21,076 nucleotides of DNA, taken from the NCBI GenBank assembly GCA_013329925.1, contig DUJK01000124.1, positions 1 to 21,076 of the forward strand. Reading direction: 5' to 3'. Of the stretch, positions 1-9,743 are shown in pieces. The number at the start of each line of letters is the position of its first letter. Positions within the stretch are counted from its first letter, which is position 1. Under the pieces are notes generated by a model. That model was not told the DNA's origin. It searched no databases and saw only the letters and a list, made by a program, of their open reading frames with translations. The stretch comes from Candidatus Poseidoniaceae archaeon. GTDB lineage: Archaea > Thermoplasmatota > Poseidoniia > Poseidoniales > Poseidoniaceae. The position numbers and the translations under genes are program-made.

Positions 1-1
1 C

Positions 2-715
2 CTAAGGGTTTCAGAAGAAGGTGTAGAATCTAGTGAAGCTAGATACTTTGACTTGCCAATCGTGGTCAGAGTCGAGGAAGATGTTCAGCCAGGTCGCTTA
101 CCAATTACCCAAAAGAGTGAATATACTCGTTTTTCTTCTGAGGAAACCAAAAACATAGAATTCCGCATTGCCAATGACAATAACGTTCCTCTTGATGTAG
201 TAATTGAGTTGGAAGAACCAACTGGTTGGGATGGCGAAATCGCCGCCTTATCCTCTCAAGATGGTGGCGGATTTTTACTAGTAACACTACCCGCATACAC
301 CAGTAAAGATTTCTTTGTAGAACTTACTGCTCCCGACAATCTAAAAGATGGCTCAGATGTAGAATTTGTTCTTCGAGTAACACCTATGGATGATGAGGTG
401 CCTTACAATTCAAGTTACACCCAATTATCTAAATTTAATTTCAAGACGGAATGTACCGGATTTGCTTGTTTAATTAACGAAGTTTACGATCCTGAACCTC
501 AAACCTTGGCCTTGGGAGCAGGTTTGGTTTTGTTGTTTATGTTTGCTATTTATCGCAGAGGAAGATACGATTCATCCGTGGCAAATGTAACTCAATTGCC
601 TGAAGAGTTACAGGCCAAACTAGATGAATCTGATGAAATCGAATTTGATATCCCTGAACCAGTAACCGAGGATGATGATGATATCGAATTACTCGATGCA
701 TTAGACGAGATTTGA
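2..715 (+). CDS. Single-pass membrane protein with Ig-like (NEW3/CARDB-like) ectodomain, 5' partial
   Basis: The reading frame is open to the left edge (codons from base 2), so the N-terminus lies outside the window. A TTG at 53 falls inside a beta-strand-like stretch (DLPIVVRVEE) and is not the start. About 237 residues are visible. They comprise the end of one beta-rich module and one complete module (roughly 105-160 residues before the stop) with the pattern of archaeal NEW3/CARDB-type Ig-like domains. A Cys pair five residues apart follows, then a hydrophobic helix (TLALGAGLVLLFMFAIY), basic residues RRGRY and a 50-residue very acidic tail. This fits a surface protein with a long ectodomain outside and a short acidic cytoplasmic tail. 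Its partner is unknown. It lies 91 bp upstream of the giant gene on the same strand, so a functional link is possible. The family call is by pattern only. Confidence 0.8.
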   Translation, partial: LRVSEEGVESSEARYFDLPIVVRVEEDVQPGRLPITQKSEYTRFSSEETKNIEFRIANDNNVPLDVVIELEEPTGWDGEIAALSSQDGGGFLLVTLPAYTSKDFFVELTAPDNLKDGSDVEFVLRVTPMDDEVPYNSSYTQLSKFNFKTECTGFACLINEVYDPEPQTLALGAGLVLLFMFAIYRRGRYDSSVANVTQLPEELQAKLDESDEIEFDIPEPVTEDDDDIELLDALDEI

Positions 716-777
716 ATTGCTACTATTTGATTGGTTTCGACGTATTGTATGAACATCGTACCATTTGCCTTATCAAT

Positions 778-785
778 CATAAAAA
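778..785 (+). promoter_or_regulatory. Possible archaeal TATA box for the giant surface protein
   Basis: The octamer CATAAAAA is centred about 25 bases upstream of the ATG at 807, the spacing expected if transcription starts at or next to the start codon (leaderless mRNA). No Shine-Dalgarno motif precedes either candidate ATG (807 or 873). The assignment rests on position and AT content only. Confidence 0.3.
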
Positions 786-806
786 CAGCCGGAACATGTT
801 GGTATC

Positions 807-3800
807 ATGCGAAAGCGTTCAATAGTCACTCCGCCGGTTGCAAAATTGCAAATTGTGAAGCACAATGATGCGATGAAATCAATTTCGTTAATTTTGTTGA
901 TGTTACTTTCATCAATGGCTTCAATACAATTCTTTGCCATAGATGCAAGTGCTACCAATACCGACCAGGACGGCGATGGTTTGACTTATGGTTTGGAGTA
1001 TCTAATCAATTCATTCCCTAACGACCCAGATACCGATAATGATGGCCTACCTGATGGGTGGGAATGGAAGTATGGACTAAACCCCTTATCTAGCGCTAAT
1101 GACGATGGCGCAGTTGGCGATCCGGATGGCGATGGAATGTCGAATTTGCAGGAATATACCTACCTAATGCCATCAGGATGGGACAATCCTTCAACTCCCA
1201 ATACGCTTGATAATGGTATTTGGTGGAATGGTACCGTTCCAGTAAATGATTGGAACGAGGAGGATTCCTTGCAATATCTACGACCTTTGTGTGGGGATGC
1301 AGGATCAGATGGCTCAGGTAATACAATACTTTGTGATGAAGACCCAGTAGGTAATGTGTGTGCTAACGGATTTGATGATGATCAAGATGGTTTGGTAGAT
1401 TCAGCCGACCCAGATGGTGATGGGGACGCGGATTGTTTCTCAGATGATGACGATGGTGACGGTCTAATTGATGAGGATGTTTCTGGCTGGGATACTGATG
1501 GCGATGGGATGCCTGATGGTTGGGAAGCTGCGAACGGTCTCAATGCAACCTCTCCGTCTAATGCAGACGGCCCAAATGGTGATCCTGATGGAGATGGATT
1601 AAACAATTTATTAGAATATGTCAATCCAACATGGGACACCATGTGTGGCTCAGTGCCATGTTTTAGAAATGGTCCTGACGGAGGTTTTACTGAAACAACC
1701 TCTCCATGTGACCCAGTGATGGGTATTGGTCCAGGCGGATGTGCTACCTACACTGCAGAAGTTGACGGTATTACTTCAACAAATCCACAAAGAGCAGATA
1801 GCGATAATGATGGACTAAACGATTCATATGAAGCATTGATTTTGCTAACCGACCCAACCGCATCTGACACTGATAACGATGGAATTCCTGATGGTGTTGA
1901 GGTAAATGGGTTGTATGGTAATCCTCCTCAAGCAAGCGATCCAAGGAATAACAATACAGATGGTGACGCATTTGATGATGGTGAGGAAGATAATAATAGC
2001 AACGGAGTAGTTGACCAGGGGGAAACTGACCCTACTAGAAAGGAAGATTCTGGCGATGAAGACCAAGACGGGTTACAAAATTGGGAAGAAAACCTATCAT
2101 GTACACTTTGGGATGTAGCAGATTCTGATTTTGGTGGAGTTAATGATGGTGAAGAACTAAACGTCACCCATGGTACTGATCCATGTGATTCATTCGTCAA
2201 CTTTGCGACGACAATAACTAGTTGGAATTCAGGCTCCTCATTACTTACACTGCAGGATTCCTCCGGCTTCAATCCCAATGGAGGTGAGGGTTGGTACAAC
2301 TCTTCGGGGACTTTAATACCCTTCAGTTACATATCGGTTTCAAGCCAATCATTGGTCGGTGTTTCAGTTGGTCCTAGTGTTGGAGTTTCAGAAGTACTGA
2401 ATAGGAATGGTTCTTTTTGTCATACCTCGGCAACTGCTGCAGGTACTTTATCCACTACCCAACAATACTGTGATGACGATTATGAGGATAGTGATGGGGA
2501 TGGCCTTGCAGACTGGGAAGAGATTTTAGGGGTATACGGATGGTTTTCTAATCCTGGTCTTGTTGATACAGACTCTGATGGTGTAAGTGATTTTGACGAA
2601 GTATTTGATTTTACAGATCCAAATGAACCATGTAACAACCTTCTGGATGATGATTCTGATTCATTGAATAATTATTTCGAAGATACCACAGGCTGTGATT
2701 TAATATGGATTGGAATAGGAAACGGTAGTCTTGATTCATGGGTCACAGATCCGAATTTATTTGATACAGATAGCGGTGGTGTCGATGATAGAACTGAATA
2801 TTCTGACGGAACTAACCCGCAATCCAATCCACTAGATGACATCCTGCCAGAAGATTTTGATGGTGACGGAATTCCCGATGCCATTGAAAATTTAACTGGA
2901 ACTGATTGGACTAATCCAGATACGGACGGCGGAGGTATGTCCGATGGCGATGAATGCCCAATTGAATTCTGGGCTACTAATTGTCTTAGTTCTCCGTTTG
3001 ACCCATTTGACCCTACGGACGATATAACCCCTAATGGAGTGGTATTTTGGGCAAATAATACTACTGGTAATGTTGACTTAAATCAAATACACCGGTGGAG
3101 GCTAACTACAAATGATTTCTACACGGGAACTACTTATGCCCAGATTGAGGAAACTCATCCTTATGAAACTCTAGTACCTGGATTCACCAACTTTACCGAT
3201 TTGCCAGATTCATCATTCTCAAACGGCTCGATAGATTGGGATATAACATTCAACAATACCATTGATAGAGGGAAAATACCGGTTTCTAGCAACTACAATA
3301 ATATCACATTTTGGTCCGATCCATCTTCAGAAGTTTTGCGTTCAGATGGTACAAGTGACTTAAAATTAGGATTTGGTACAATTGATTCTTTATTCTTAAA
3401 ACAGGAAGAATATTTTGTTGATTTTGATTCCTTAGCAGCTAATACCTTTATTGGACCATTCAATGATTATGAATTAATTACCTTAAGCGATTATGATGAG
3501 CAAACTTCAGACATTTATTTTGTTAATCAAACGGTACAACAATTGGTTTTAAATTCATCCTCAAGCGATGCATACACGATTTCCAAGACGATAAGTGATT
3601 ATTTGAAGGAAGGCAATAGTACAGATTCATTTAGACTATACAATTCTCCTCTGGATAATATCGATACACCAGATATCACCAGCTATGTGTTGGAAAACAA
3701 AATTGGTCAATGTCAAGACTATAATGCTGCCTTTGTAACAATGGCAAGACTTGCTGGGATTCCAGCGCGTTATGTTACCGGTTATGTTGGTGGTGAGTGG

Positions 3801-6800
3801 AATGGAAATGGGTATACTGTTTCTGCACAAGACAGAACTTCTTGGGGAGAAGTTCGGCTCGGCTTAGGAACTGGAGCAAACCAAATTGACATGGGTTGGG
3901 TGCCTTTTGATTCATGTCCGCAAGCAGAAACCGTCGATGTCGTTAATCAATCACTCTTACCTTTAGAATGGGACCGTGATCAAATCAATAAATTTAGTAT
4001 CAGTGGTCAATTCGTATTTTCGGAAAATCTTTCAGCGATAAGTGATTATGTACTTGATCTATTCATAGTTCCGGTAAATGAAATAACTACCATAAACAAT
4101 GGTGGATTAACACCAGAAAGGCAAATAGGTTCCGTTGTTACTGATTCTAATGGAAACTTTTCACTGACTGAAAACCCTATAGAAGCACCAAAACCAGGAT
4201 TGCATTCCATAGTAATCAAATTCTCAGGTTTCGAACTAGTCCCTGAAAATTTTGTACTAATGGACAATATAGTAAACATCACAGACGATTCCGTTATCAC
4301 TCATACTTCACCGTTATCAGTAAATAATCCAGTTGTTGGTGCAGGTTCTACTACCCTGATTCAAGGCTTAATAAGTTACGAAAATGCCCCTGAAGGATAC
4401 TCAATAGATACCGAAAATCAGACCGTTTCACTATCATTTGATACTAATTTTAACGGGACAAATAATATTTCAGGTATTATCAGCCCTAGTGGTGTTTGGT
4501 CAGTAATTGTAGAGTTAGATGAAACTGAACCGTTAGGTCCAATTGATGCGACATTATGGTATGAGGGATGGGCGGAAGAACTAGAGTCAACCCAAGTGTT
4601 CAGTGGTAAACACTTGCGCGCATCATCGCTAAACTTGACATTTGATGTTCGGGAGGCCCCAAACCTAACAGCGACCGTTGAAGGTCCACTCAGTTCCAAT
4701 AACAGTTTGATTCTTGTTGATGATGATATATTTGTAAATGGCACTGCTAAGTCCTTAGGTCCTAATCCCGTAGATATGGCTGGTCAATTGGTTCTATCTA
4801 TTCGTGAAGCCGGTGAGTTTGGTTCTTGGTTGCCCCTTTTCAATCGAACTGTGAACGGAACTTTTTCCATTGTCGAGGCATTAAATGCCTCAGACTTGCC
4901 TTTGGCAGCCGGTTTGGTTGAATTACAGCTAAGATTCTTCCCTTCGTTGATAGATGCTACAGATGATGCAAATTTAAGTGTAAATGAACCTTACAAATTG
5001 GTCAGTTATCTACAATTCGTATTCAATACAAATCCTACATTAAGAGGTCAAAATGGCGCATTTAATGTTGATATAATGGATCATAATATGGAATTAGTGG
5101 ATTTGGCAGAAGGTAATTTTGACTTCTTTTTCAACAATACATGGTTTAATACTACATCTAATCTGTCTGGTATACACGTTTTATCAATCGACCTAGATTC
5201 AAATTTGGAGGCTAAAGATTATGATCTTCGAGTCCAATATAATGGCTCTGATAATTATGCTGCTTCCTCAGGAAACGGTATTTTACGAGTCAAAGGTGGC
5301 ATTGGATGGAATTTTGTAATCGGTCAAGACTGGACTCATATTGGAAATTCAACTTATGTTAACGGGACTATTTTTGATGAAATATATCAAACGCCGATTT
5401 TAGGCGATAATATTTCACAGTATACTATTTCCCTAAGTACTGGAGAAGGTGATTTGATAGATATTGCCCAAGGTTTTGTAGATAATCAAACATCTTCTTT
5501 CAACACAACGTTCGTTATGCCGACAAATGTAGGTTCTAACGGTTATAATTTTGAGGTCAATTTTGATTTCTATTCACAGGCACCAACCGGCGGTCCATTC
5601 TTTGCTTCAGGAGATCCAATTATCGATTCATCAGGTGCTTTAACAGATCAACCAATACCGACTTTCCTAGCAGGCGCCGAAAGCGAATTTGTGGTTACTC
5701 AAGGTGAAAGAATTGCAGAGTCTGTATTGACAAATAACGATGTTGAAATGAACGTCACGATTACCGATATAGGTAGTAGATCGATACTTGAAGGAATTAG
5801 CGTAGAATATTATTTTGATTGGAACAACACTAATGTCTCCATGGGTACAATAATCACTGATGAAAGTGGAATAGCCAACTTGACTTGGAACGCAGCAGGA
5901 ATTGCCCCGGGCGAATATAGCATTATGGCATTAGTTCAGGATGACTTGACTGATCCTTTAGCAGTAGGGAATTCTCGTCGAACAGGTAACTTCACATTGT
6001 TTGATATTGTAGTTAAATCAACCACAGATATCAGAATTGATTCCATTCCAAACAGCATAACTGCTGGTCTTGATTTCACTGTAGTCGGCCAAGTAATTGA
6101 CGCAGAAGATGTTTCTAGAACACTAATTGATTCGGTTAAATTAAAAGTTAATTGGCTAGATAACGAAAATGAAACATTAGTGACATCATACGAAACTGCA
6201 GCAAATGGCAATTTCAATCTAACAGTTCCAACAGATACCAGCAATAACGGTACTGTAAGAGGAGCAAAAACTCTGGTAATTACAGTAATCGAAGAATCTT
6301 CGATCTATTATACTGGGTCCTCTAAGCAATCCTCAATATTTGTCTTTGGAGTGACTCAATTTGATTCTATTCAACCACTCAATGCTGTTGTCATTAATCG
6401 AGGAGACTCGGTAAATATGACTGCTCAACTTGTAGAATCTTCCAATTTATTCCAACCATTATCAGGATTCGATGTGACTTATCAGTTTGGTGGGACACCT
6501 ATAGGAACAGTTCTAACAGATGGCCGAGGATTTGCTAATATCACTCATAATATACCCTTCAGTCAACCACTTGGAATTACTACTGTTGATGTGATTTTCG
6601 TTGGTAGTTCTGATCTTCTTGGAGTAAGTGCTAACTTTTCAACAATCAACATTCGTTCGTTGACTTTCCTGGTTATCGACGATATAGTCGACAACCCAGT
6701 TGCTGGAGAACAATTCAATATTTCCGGTACGATCACATCAGATAATGGTAGTGGGCTAGAACAAGTAGATGGTTCTCTACTACCGGCAAATATACTGTTT

Positions 6801-9740
6801 GATATCAATGGTGAATCAATTGGTTTCACCGTTTCAGGTGGCTTTGTCACCGTTGGAGGATATTGGAATGCTTCCATACTACTTTCACCAAATTTTGCCG
6901 CTGGAAACAATACCATTGAGGCAGCCTACATTCCAGCAGTTAATTTCTATCTTGGTTCAAATTCAACAACACAATTTGATACTCGAGGTTTCACTGAGAT
7001 TAGGTTCATTGAACCTGCTTTAGACATACAAGGACAACCTACACTAAATGATCGAGTAGAACGAGGTAATGACCTTGATGTTGAAGTACTGTTAATTGAT
7101 AATACGGGGTTGCCAGTTGAGGGCCAATTAATCACCATAACACTTGTTGGAACACAGATAACTACAATCCTAACTACCGCAGAAAACGGCACTGCATTCG
7201 GTACTATACCTATTCCAGCAAACATGAGTGTTGGAGAAAAATCAGTTAATGCAATTTTTACCGGGACTCCAGGTACGACCGGTTTAGTAGGTTCAGAGTC
7301 TAACTCTACCTTTGTGGTGCTAGCAAGTACAGATATAACCATCACAGATTTCCCAACAAGCTTAGTTGCAGGTGATTATATGTTAGTTAATGGTAGTTTA
7401 TTAGATGATTTAGGTCAACAGTTAGCCATTGAAGGAATTCCATCTTCTGCCGTAGTCCATTTGATGATCGATGATGTATCAGTCGCCAGTATTGAAACGA
7501 ATTCCTCATCTGGTGAGTTTAGTTTAGGATATATGTTACCCGATGACATAAGTGCAGGGTCCCATACAATTACCGTTGAATTCTTTGGAGGTAGAGATTG
7601 GGTCGACCCAATCGGCGTTGGTGAGCCATCAAACCCTGAATATTATCTTCCAAGTACCGCTACTGTGCAATTCAATGTTAGTGTTCCAACAAAAATATCA
7701 CTAATAACTGAAGGTGGAGATGTAAACCGTGAAGAAATTATGATAATTGAAGGTTTATTGCTGGATGTAGTAGATAATCCACTCAGTGAATTAACTGTAG
7801 AAGTTTGGCTTGACGGTGAGTTTATGACTAATGTTACGACAGACTCATCAGGTTTGTTTACGGCAATCTATCCGGTGCCCGCTGATGCAGAACTTGGCCC
7901 CGTACTTCTCGAAATTAGATTTATTGGAAGTCAATTTTACCTACCAAGTGATGCAAATGGGACATGGAATATCTTTAGCCACATTATACTTGATGTGTCA
8001 CTTCCAGAAACTTTAGCAGTTGGGCAAAATGTAACAATAATTGGCAATGTTGCAGATAATCAATTGTCTCCAATATCAAACCACCAAGTCGAATTAATCA
8101 TTGAAGGTATAACTATTGCTTCTGTTATCACAAATGAAAATGGTGAATTCACATACAATTGGTTGGTAACCGACTTATTTGACTTTGGGAACCATACTTT
8201 GACTGCATATTCAGGCAGTCAAGGTTACTATCGAGCAAATAGCACAAATACGACCTTCTTCTTAGCCCATAGAGCCGATATCACAGCATCTTTTGACACT
8301 AACCCCCAAGTTACACGAGGGGATATTTGGGAAATTTCAGGTCGTTTGTTCGATATTGACTCTTTAACCAATGAAGGACTTGAGAATGAGGTTTTAGCAA
8401 TCTACCTTGATGGAGAATTAGTTGCTACTACCACAACGGGCGTGAATGGTGATTGGAATGTAGTTATACTTGCCAGTCAAGACTTAACTAGAGGTCAGCA
8501 TCAGTTTGATGTAGTCTTCGAAGGAACTTATTCCCATATTGGAACAAATCAAGAGTTGGCGGCATTTGTGTGGGCTAACTTACAAGTTTCTATTGATTCA
8601 AGTTCGACTAATGTTGCTGTTAGATCTGATGGAACCTTTGGTCCAATTACCATAACAGGGTCAATTTCTGAAATTGGTGGGACGGGAGAAATATTTGAAA
8701 ACTTGATTATTAATGTTGGAAATGGTACGGAATGTGCGACTCAAAGAGAGGGTGCGAAATGTATACCAAGTAGTTTGGTTAATGTTAACTGGTTTAATGG
8801 TAATTTCACCATTGATACTGTTGCTCCGTCTTGGTATGATGTCGGTTCGCAATATATCTACCTAGATGTTCTTGAGAATAGTTCCTTGTATCTAAATGGT
8901 GTTTCCGTTAACCGTGCAATATTCATCAAACTCAATGTAGATTATCAATGGGATATTGCTCAAATAGAGGAGAGTGGCAATAACGAGGTTACTGGTGGAA
9001 TTACAATACTAGCAAATGATACTGGGCTTGGTGTTCCTGGAATATCGGTGATTTACACCTTATTGAATGAATCAAATGGTCAATTAGCCAATCCACGTAC
9101 TGTAGTGACCGATCCATCAGGTTTGGCAGAATTTGAGTTTATCTCAGACCCTCCATTTGGAGATTTCGAACGTTGGGGTTACGTAACAATTGATGTGCAA
9201 ATCAACGATCCAATTATTTCCGAAAATAGTAAACAAAAATTTGAATCACTCAGGACATCGAATGAATTCAGTCCAAAATACAAATTCGATGAGGAAGAAT
9301 CGACTGTACCTACTTGGGCATATGTGTTAATTTTACTAGTAATTGCTTTGGTTGCTGCTGGAATTGTAACCTATCGTATGAAGAATAAGAATGAATTATT
9401 ACAAGAGGCAGCCGAAGTATTTGCTTACACAGCAGAGTTACTTGCAGCAGGAGATTCGATTAGAGAGACTATCTTTACATGTTATCAAAATATGTGTTCA
9501 GTATTACAACAGAATGGATTCTTGCGAAGAGATTTCGAGACTGTACGAGAATTTGAAGTTGCGATACGACAAGCTATGCCACAGATTTCGGATGATGCTT
9601 TAACTGCACTTGACAATATGTTTGAGATGGCAAGATACAGCAGAGATGAAATGGGTGCTCAACATCAACAAGCAGCACAGATGGCACTTGAGAGAATGGT
9701 TCAAGAGATTTCATCGCTTGCTGCGATACCAAATCGATGA
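807..9740 (+). CDS. Giant surface protein: TSP3 repeats, transglutaminase-like domain, Ig-like array, TM helix, DUF4129-like tail
   Basis: A 2977-residue secreted, membrane-anchored protein. A signal peptide spans residues 1-49 (basic start, hydrophobic ISLILLMLLSSMASIQFF, likely cleavage after ASA); a second ATG at residue 23 (base 873) would give a shorter, more usual signal peptide. Residues about 50-720 carry Asp-rich TSP3-like calcium-binding repeats (DxDxDGxxD). Residues about 900-1045 form a transglutaminase-like domain, with the nucleophile motif GQCQDYNAAF (Cys969), then GIPARYVTGY and GWVPFD (Asp1035). The position normally held by catalytic His (HAW) reads TSW, with Thr1011. Residues about 1055-2815 are some 15 Ig-like modules rich in N-glycosylation sequons. 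A TM helix lies at about 2837-2856. The cytoplasmic tail (2857-2977) has DUF4129-like features: IRETIFTCYQNMCSVL, then LRRDFETVREF and MFEMARYS. Bacterial TgpA-type membrane proteins combine a transglutaminase domain with DUF4129. The substrate is unknown, and an adhesion or structural role is inferred. Confidence 0.9.
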   Translation: MRKRSIVTPPVAKLQIVKHNDAMKSISLILLMLLSSMASIQFFAIDASATNTDQDGDGLTYGLEYLINSFPNDPDTDNDGLPDGWEWKYGLNPLSSANDDGAVGDPDGDGMSNLQEYTYLMPSGWDNPSTPNTLDNGIWWNGTVPVNDWNEEDSLQYLRPLCGDAGSDGSGNTILCDEDPVGNVCANGFDDDQDGLVDSADPDGDGDADCFSDDDDGDGLIDEDVSGWDTDGDGMPDGWEAANGLNATSPSNADGPNGDPDGDGLNNLLEYVNPTWDTMCGSVPCFRNGPDGGFTETTSPCDPVMGIGPGGCATYTAEVDGITSTNPQRADSDNDGLNDSYEALILLTDPTASDTDNDGIPDGVEVNGLYGNPPQASDPRNNNTDGDAFDDGEEDNNSNGVVDQGETDPTRKEDSGDEDQDGLQNWEENLSCTLWDVADSDFGGVNDGEELNVTHGTDPCDSFVNFATTITSWNSGSSLLTLQDSSGFNPNGGEGWYNSSGTLIPFSYISVSSQSLVGVSVGPSVGVSEVLNRNGSFCHTSATAAGTLSTTQQYCDDDYEDSDGDGLADWEEILGVYGWFSNPGLVDTDSDGVSDFDEVFDFTDPNEPCNNLLDDDSDSLNNYFEDTTGCDLIWIGIGNGSLDSWVTDPNLFDTDSGGVDDRTEYSDGTNPQSNPLDDILPEDFDGDGIPDAIENLTGTDWTNPDTDGGGMSDGDECPIEFWATNCLSSPFDPFDPTDDITPNGVVFWANNTTGNVDLNQIHRWRLTTNDFYTGTTYAQIEETHPYETLVPGFTNFTDLPDSSFSNGSIDWDITFNNTIDRGKIPVSSNYNNITFWSDPSSEVLRSDGTSDLKLGFGTIDSLFLKQEEYFVDFDSLAANTFIGPFNDYELITLSDYDEQTSDIYFVNQTVQQLVLNSSSSDAYTISKTISDYLKEGNSTDSFRLYNSPLDNIDTPDITSYVLENKIGQCQDYNAAFVTMARLAGIPARYVTGYVGGEWNGNGYTVSAQDRTSWGEVRLGLGTGANQIDMGWVPFDSCPQAETVDVVNQSLLPLEWDRDQINKFSISGQFVFSENLSAISDYVLDLFIVPVNEITTINNGGLTPERQIGSVVTDSNGNFSLTENPIEAPKPGLHSIVIKFSGFELVPENFVLMDNIVNITDDSVITHTSPLSVNNPVVGAGSTTLIQGLISYENAPEGYSIDTENQTVSLSFDTNFNGTNNISGIISPSGVWSVIVELDETEPLGPIDATLWYEGWAEELESTQVFSGKHLRASSLNLTFDVREAPNLTATVEGPLSSNNSLILVDDDIFVNGTAKSLGPNPVDMAGQLVLSIREAGEFGSWLPLFNRTVNGTFSIVEALNASDLPLAAGLVELQLRFFPSLIDATDDANLSVNEPYKLVSYLQFVFNTNPTLRGQNGAFNVDIMDHNMELVDLAEGNFDFFFNNTWFNTTSNLSGIHVLSIDLDSNLEAKDYDLRVQYNGSDNYAASSGNGILRVKGGIGWNFVIGQDWTHIGNSTYVNGTIFDEIYQTPILGDNISQYTISLSTGEGDLIDIAQGFVDNQTSSFNTTFVMPTNVGSNGYNFEVNFDFYSQAPTGGPFFASGDPIIDSSGALTDQPIPTFLAGAESEFVVTQGERIAESVLTNNDVEMNVTITDIGSRSILEGISVEYYFDWNNTNVSMGTIITDESGIANLTWNAAGIAPGEYSIMALVQDDLTDPLAVGNSRRTGNFTLFDIVVKSTTDIRIDSIPNSITAGLDFTVVGQVIDAEDVSRTLIDSVKLKVNWLDNENETLVTSYETAANGNFNLTVPTDTSNNGTVRGAKTLVITVIEESSIYYTGSSKQSSIFVFGVTQFDSIQPLNAVVINRGDSVNMTAQLVESSNLFQPLSGFDVTYQFGGTPIGTVLTDGRGFANITHNIPFSQPLGITTVDVIFVGSSDLLGVSANFSTINIRSLTFLVIDDIVDNPVAGEQFNISGTITSDNGSGLEQVDGSLLPANILFDINGESIGFTVSGGFVTVGGYWNASILLSPNFAAGNNTIEAAYIPAVNFYLGSNSTTQFDTRGFTEIRFIEPALDIQGQPTLNDRVERGNDLDVEVLLIDNTGLPVEGQLITITLVGTQITTILTTAENGTAFGTIPIPANMSVGEKSVNAIFTGTPGTTGLVGSESNSTFVVLASTDITITDFPTSLVAGDYMLVNGSLLDDLGQQLAIEGIPSSAVVHLMIDDVSVASIETNSSSGEFSLGYMLPDDISAGSHTITVEFFGGRDWVDPIGVGEPSNPEYYLPSTATVQFNVSVPTKISLITEGGDVNREEIMIIEGLLLDVVDNPLSELTVEVWLDGEFMTNVTTDSSGLFTAIYPVPADAELGPVLLEIRFIGSQFYLPSDANGTWNIFSHIILDVSLPETLAVGQNVTIIGNVADNQLSPISNHQVELIIEGITIASVITNENGEFTYNWLVTDLFDFGNHTLTAYSGSQGYYRANSTNTTFFLAHRADITASFDTNPQVTRGDIWEISGRLFDIDSLTNEGLENEVLAIYLDGELVATTTTGVNGDWNVVILASQDLTRGQHQFDVVFEGTYSHIGTNQELAAFVWANLQVSIDSSSTNVAVRSDGTFGPITITGSISEIGGTGEIFENLIINVGNGTECATQREGAKCIPSSLVNVNWFNGNFTIDTVAPSWYDVGSQYIYLDVLENSSLYLNGVSVNRAIFIKLNVDYQWDIAQIEESGNNEVTGGITILANDTGLGVPGISVIYTLLNESNGQLANPRTVVTDPSGLAEFEFISDPPFGDFERWGYVTIDVQINDPIISENSKQKFESLRTSNEFSPKYKFDEEESTVPTWAYVLILLVIALVAAGIVTYRMKNKNELLQEAAEVFAYTAELLAAGDSIRETIFTCYQNMCSVLQQNGFLRRDFETVREFEVAIRQAMPQISDDALTALDNMFEMARYSRDEMGAQHQQAAQMALERMVQEISSLAAIPNR
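948..2960 (+). repeat. TSP3-like Asp-rich calcium-binding repeat array in the giant protein
   Basis: Protein-level repeats of the form DTDNDGLPDGWE and DPDGDGMSNLQEY recur about a dozen times with irregular spacing, resembling the bacterial/archaeal TSP3 family. Alternating Asp in DxDxDG loops is the classic calcium-binding pattern, fitting a rigid Ca-dependent stalk in seawater. A non-repeat insert (about 2185-2470) interrupts the array. Confidence 0.8.
3970..9245 (+). repeat. Tandem array of about 15 Ig-like modules
   Basis: Divergent beta-rich modules of about 95-120 residues each. They typically open with a strand such as TDITITDFPTSLVAGDYM, continue with VNGSLLDDLG-type turns, then a G(E/L)F strand and a closing Tyr/Asn-rich strand. 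Boundaries are approximate and no two copies are near identical. Asn-X-Ser/Thr sequons are frequent. The array probably forms a long rod between the transglutaminase-like domain and the membrane. Confidence 0.75.
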
Positions 9741-9743
9741 GTT

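Noticed and set aside
53..55. TTG as start of the first gene
   Set aside because: The frame is open to base 2 with coherent beta-rich sequence before it. The protein continues from outside the window.
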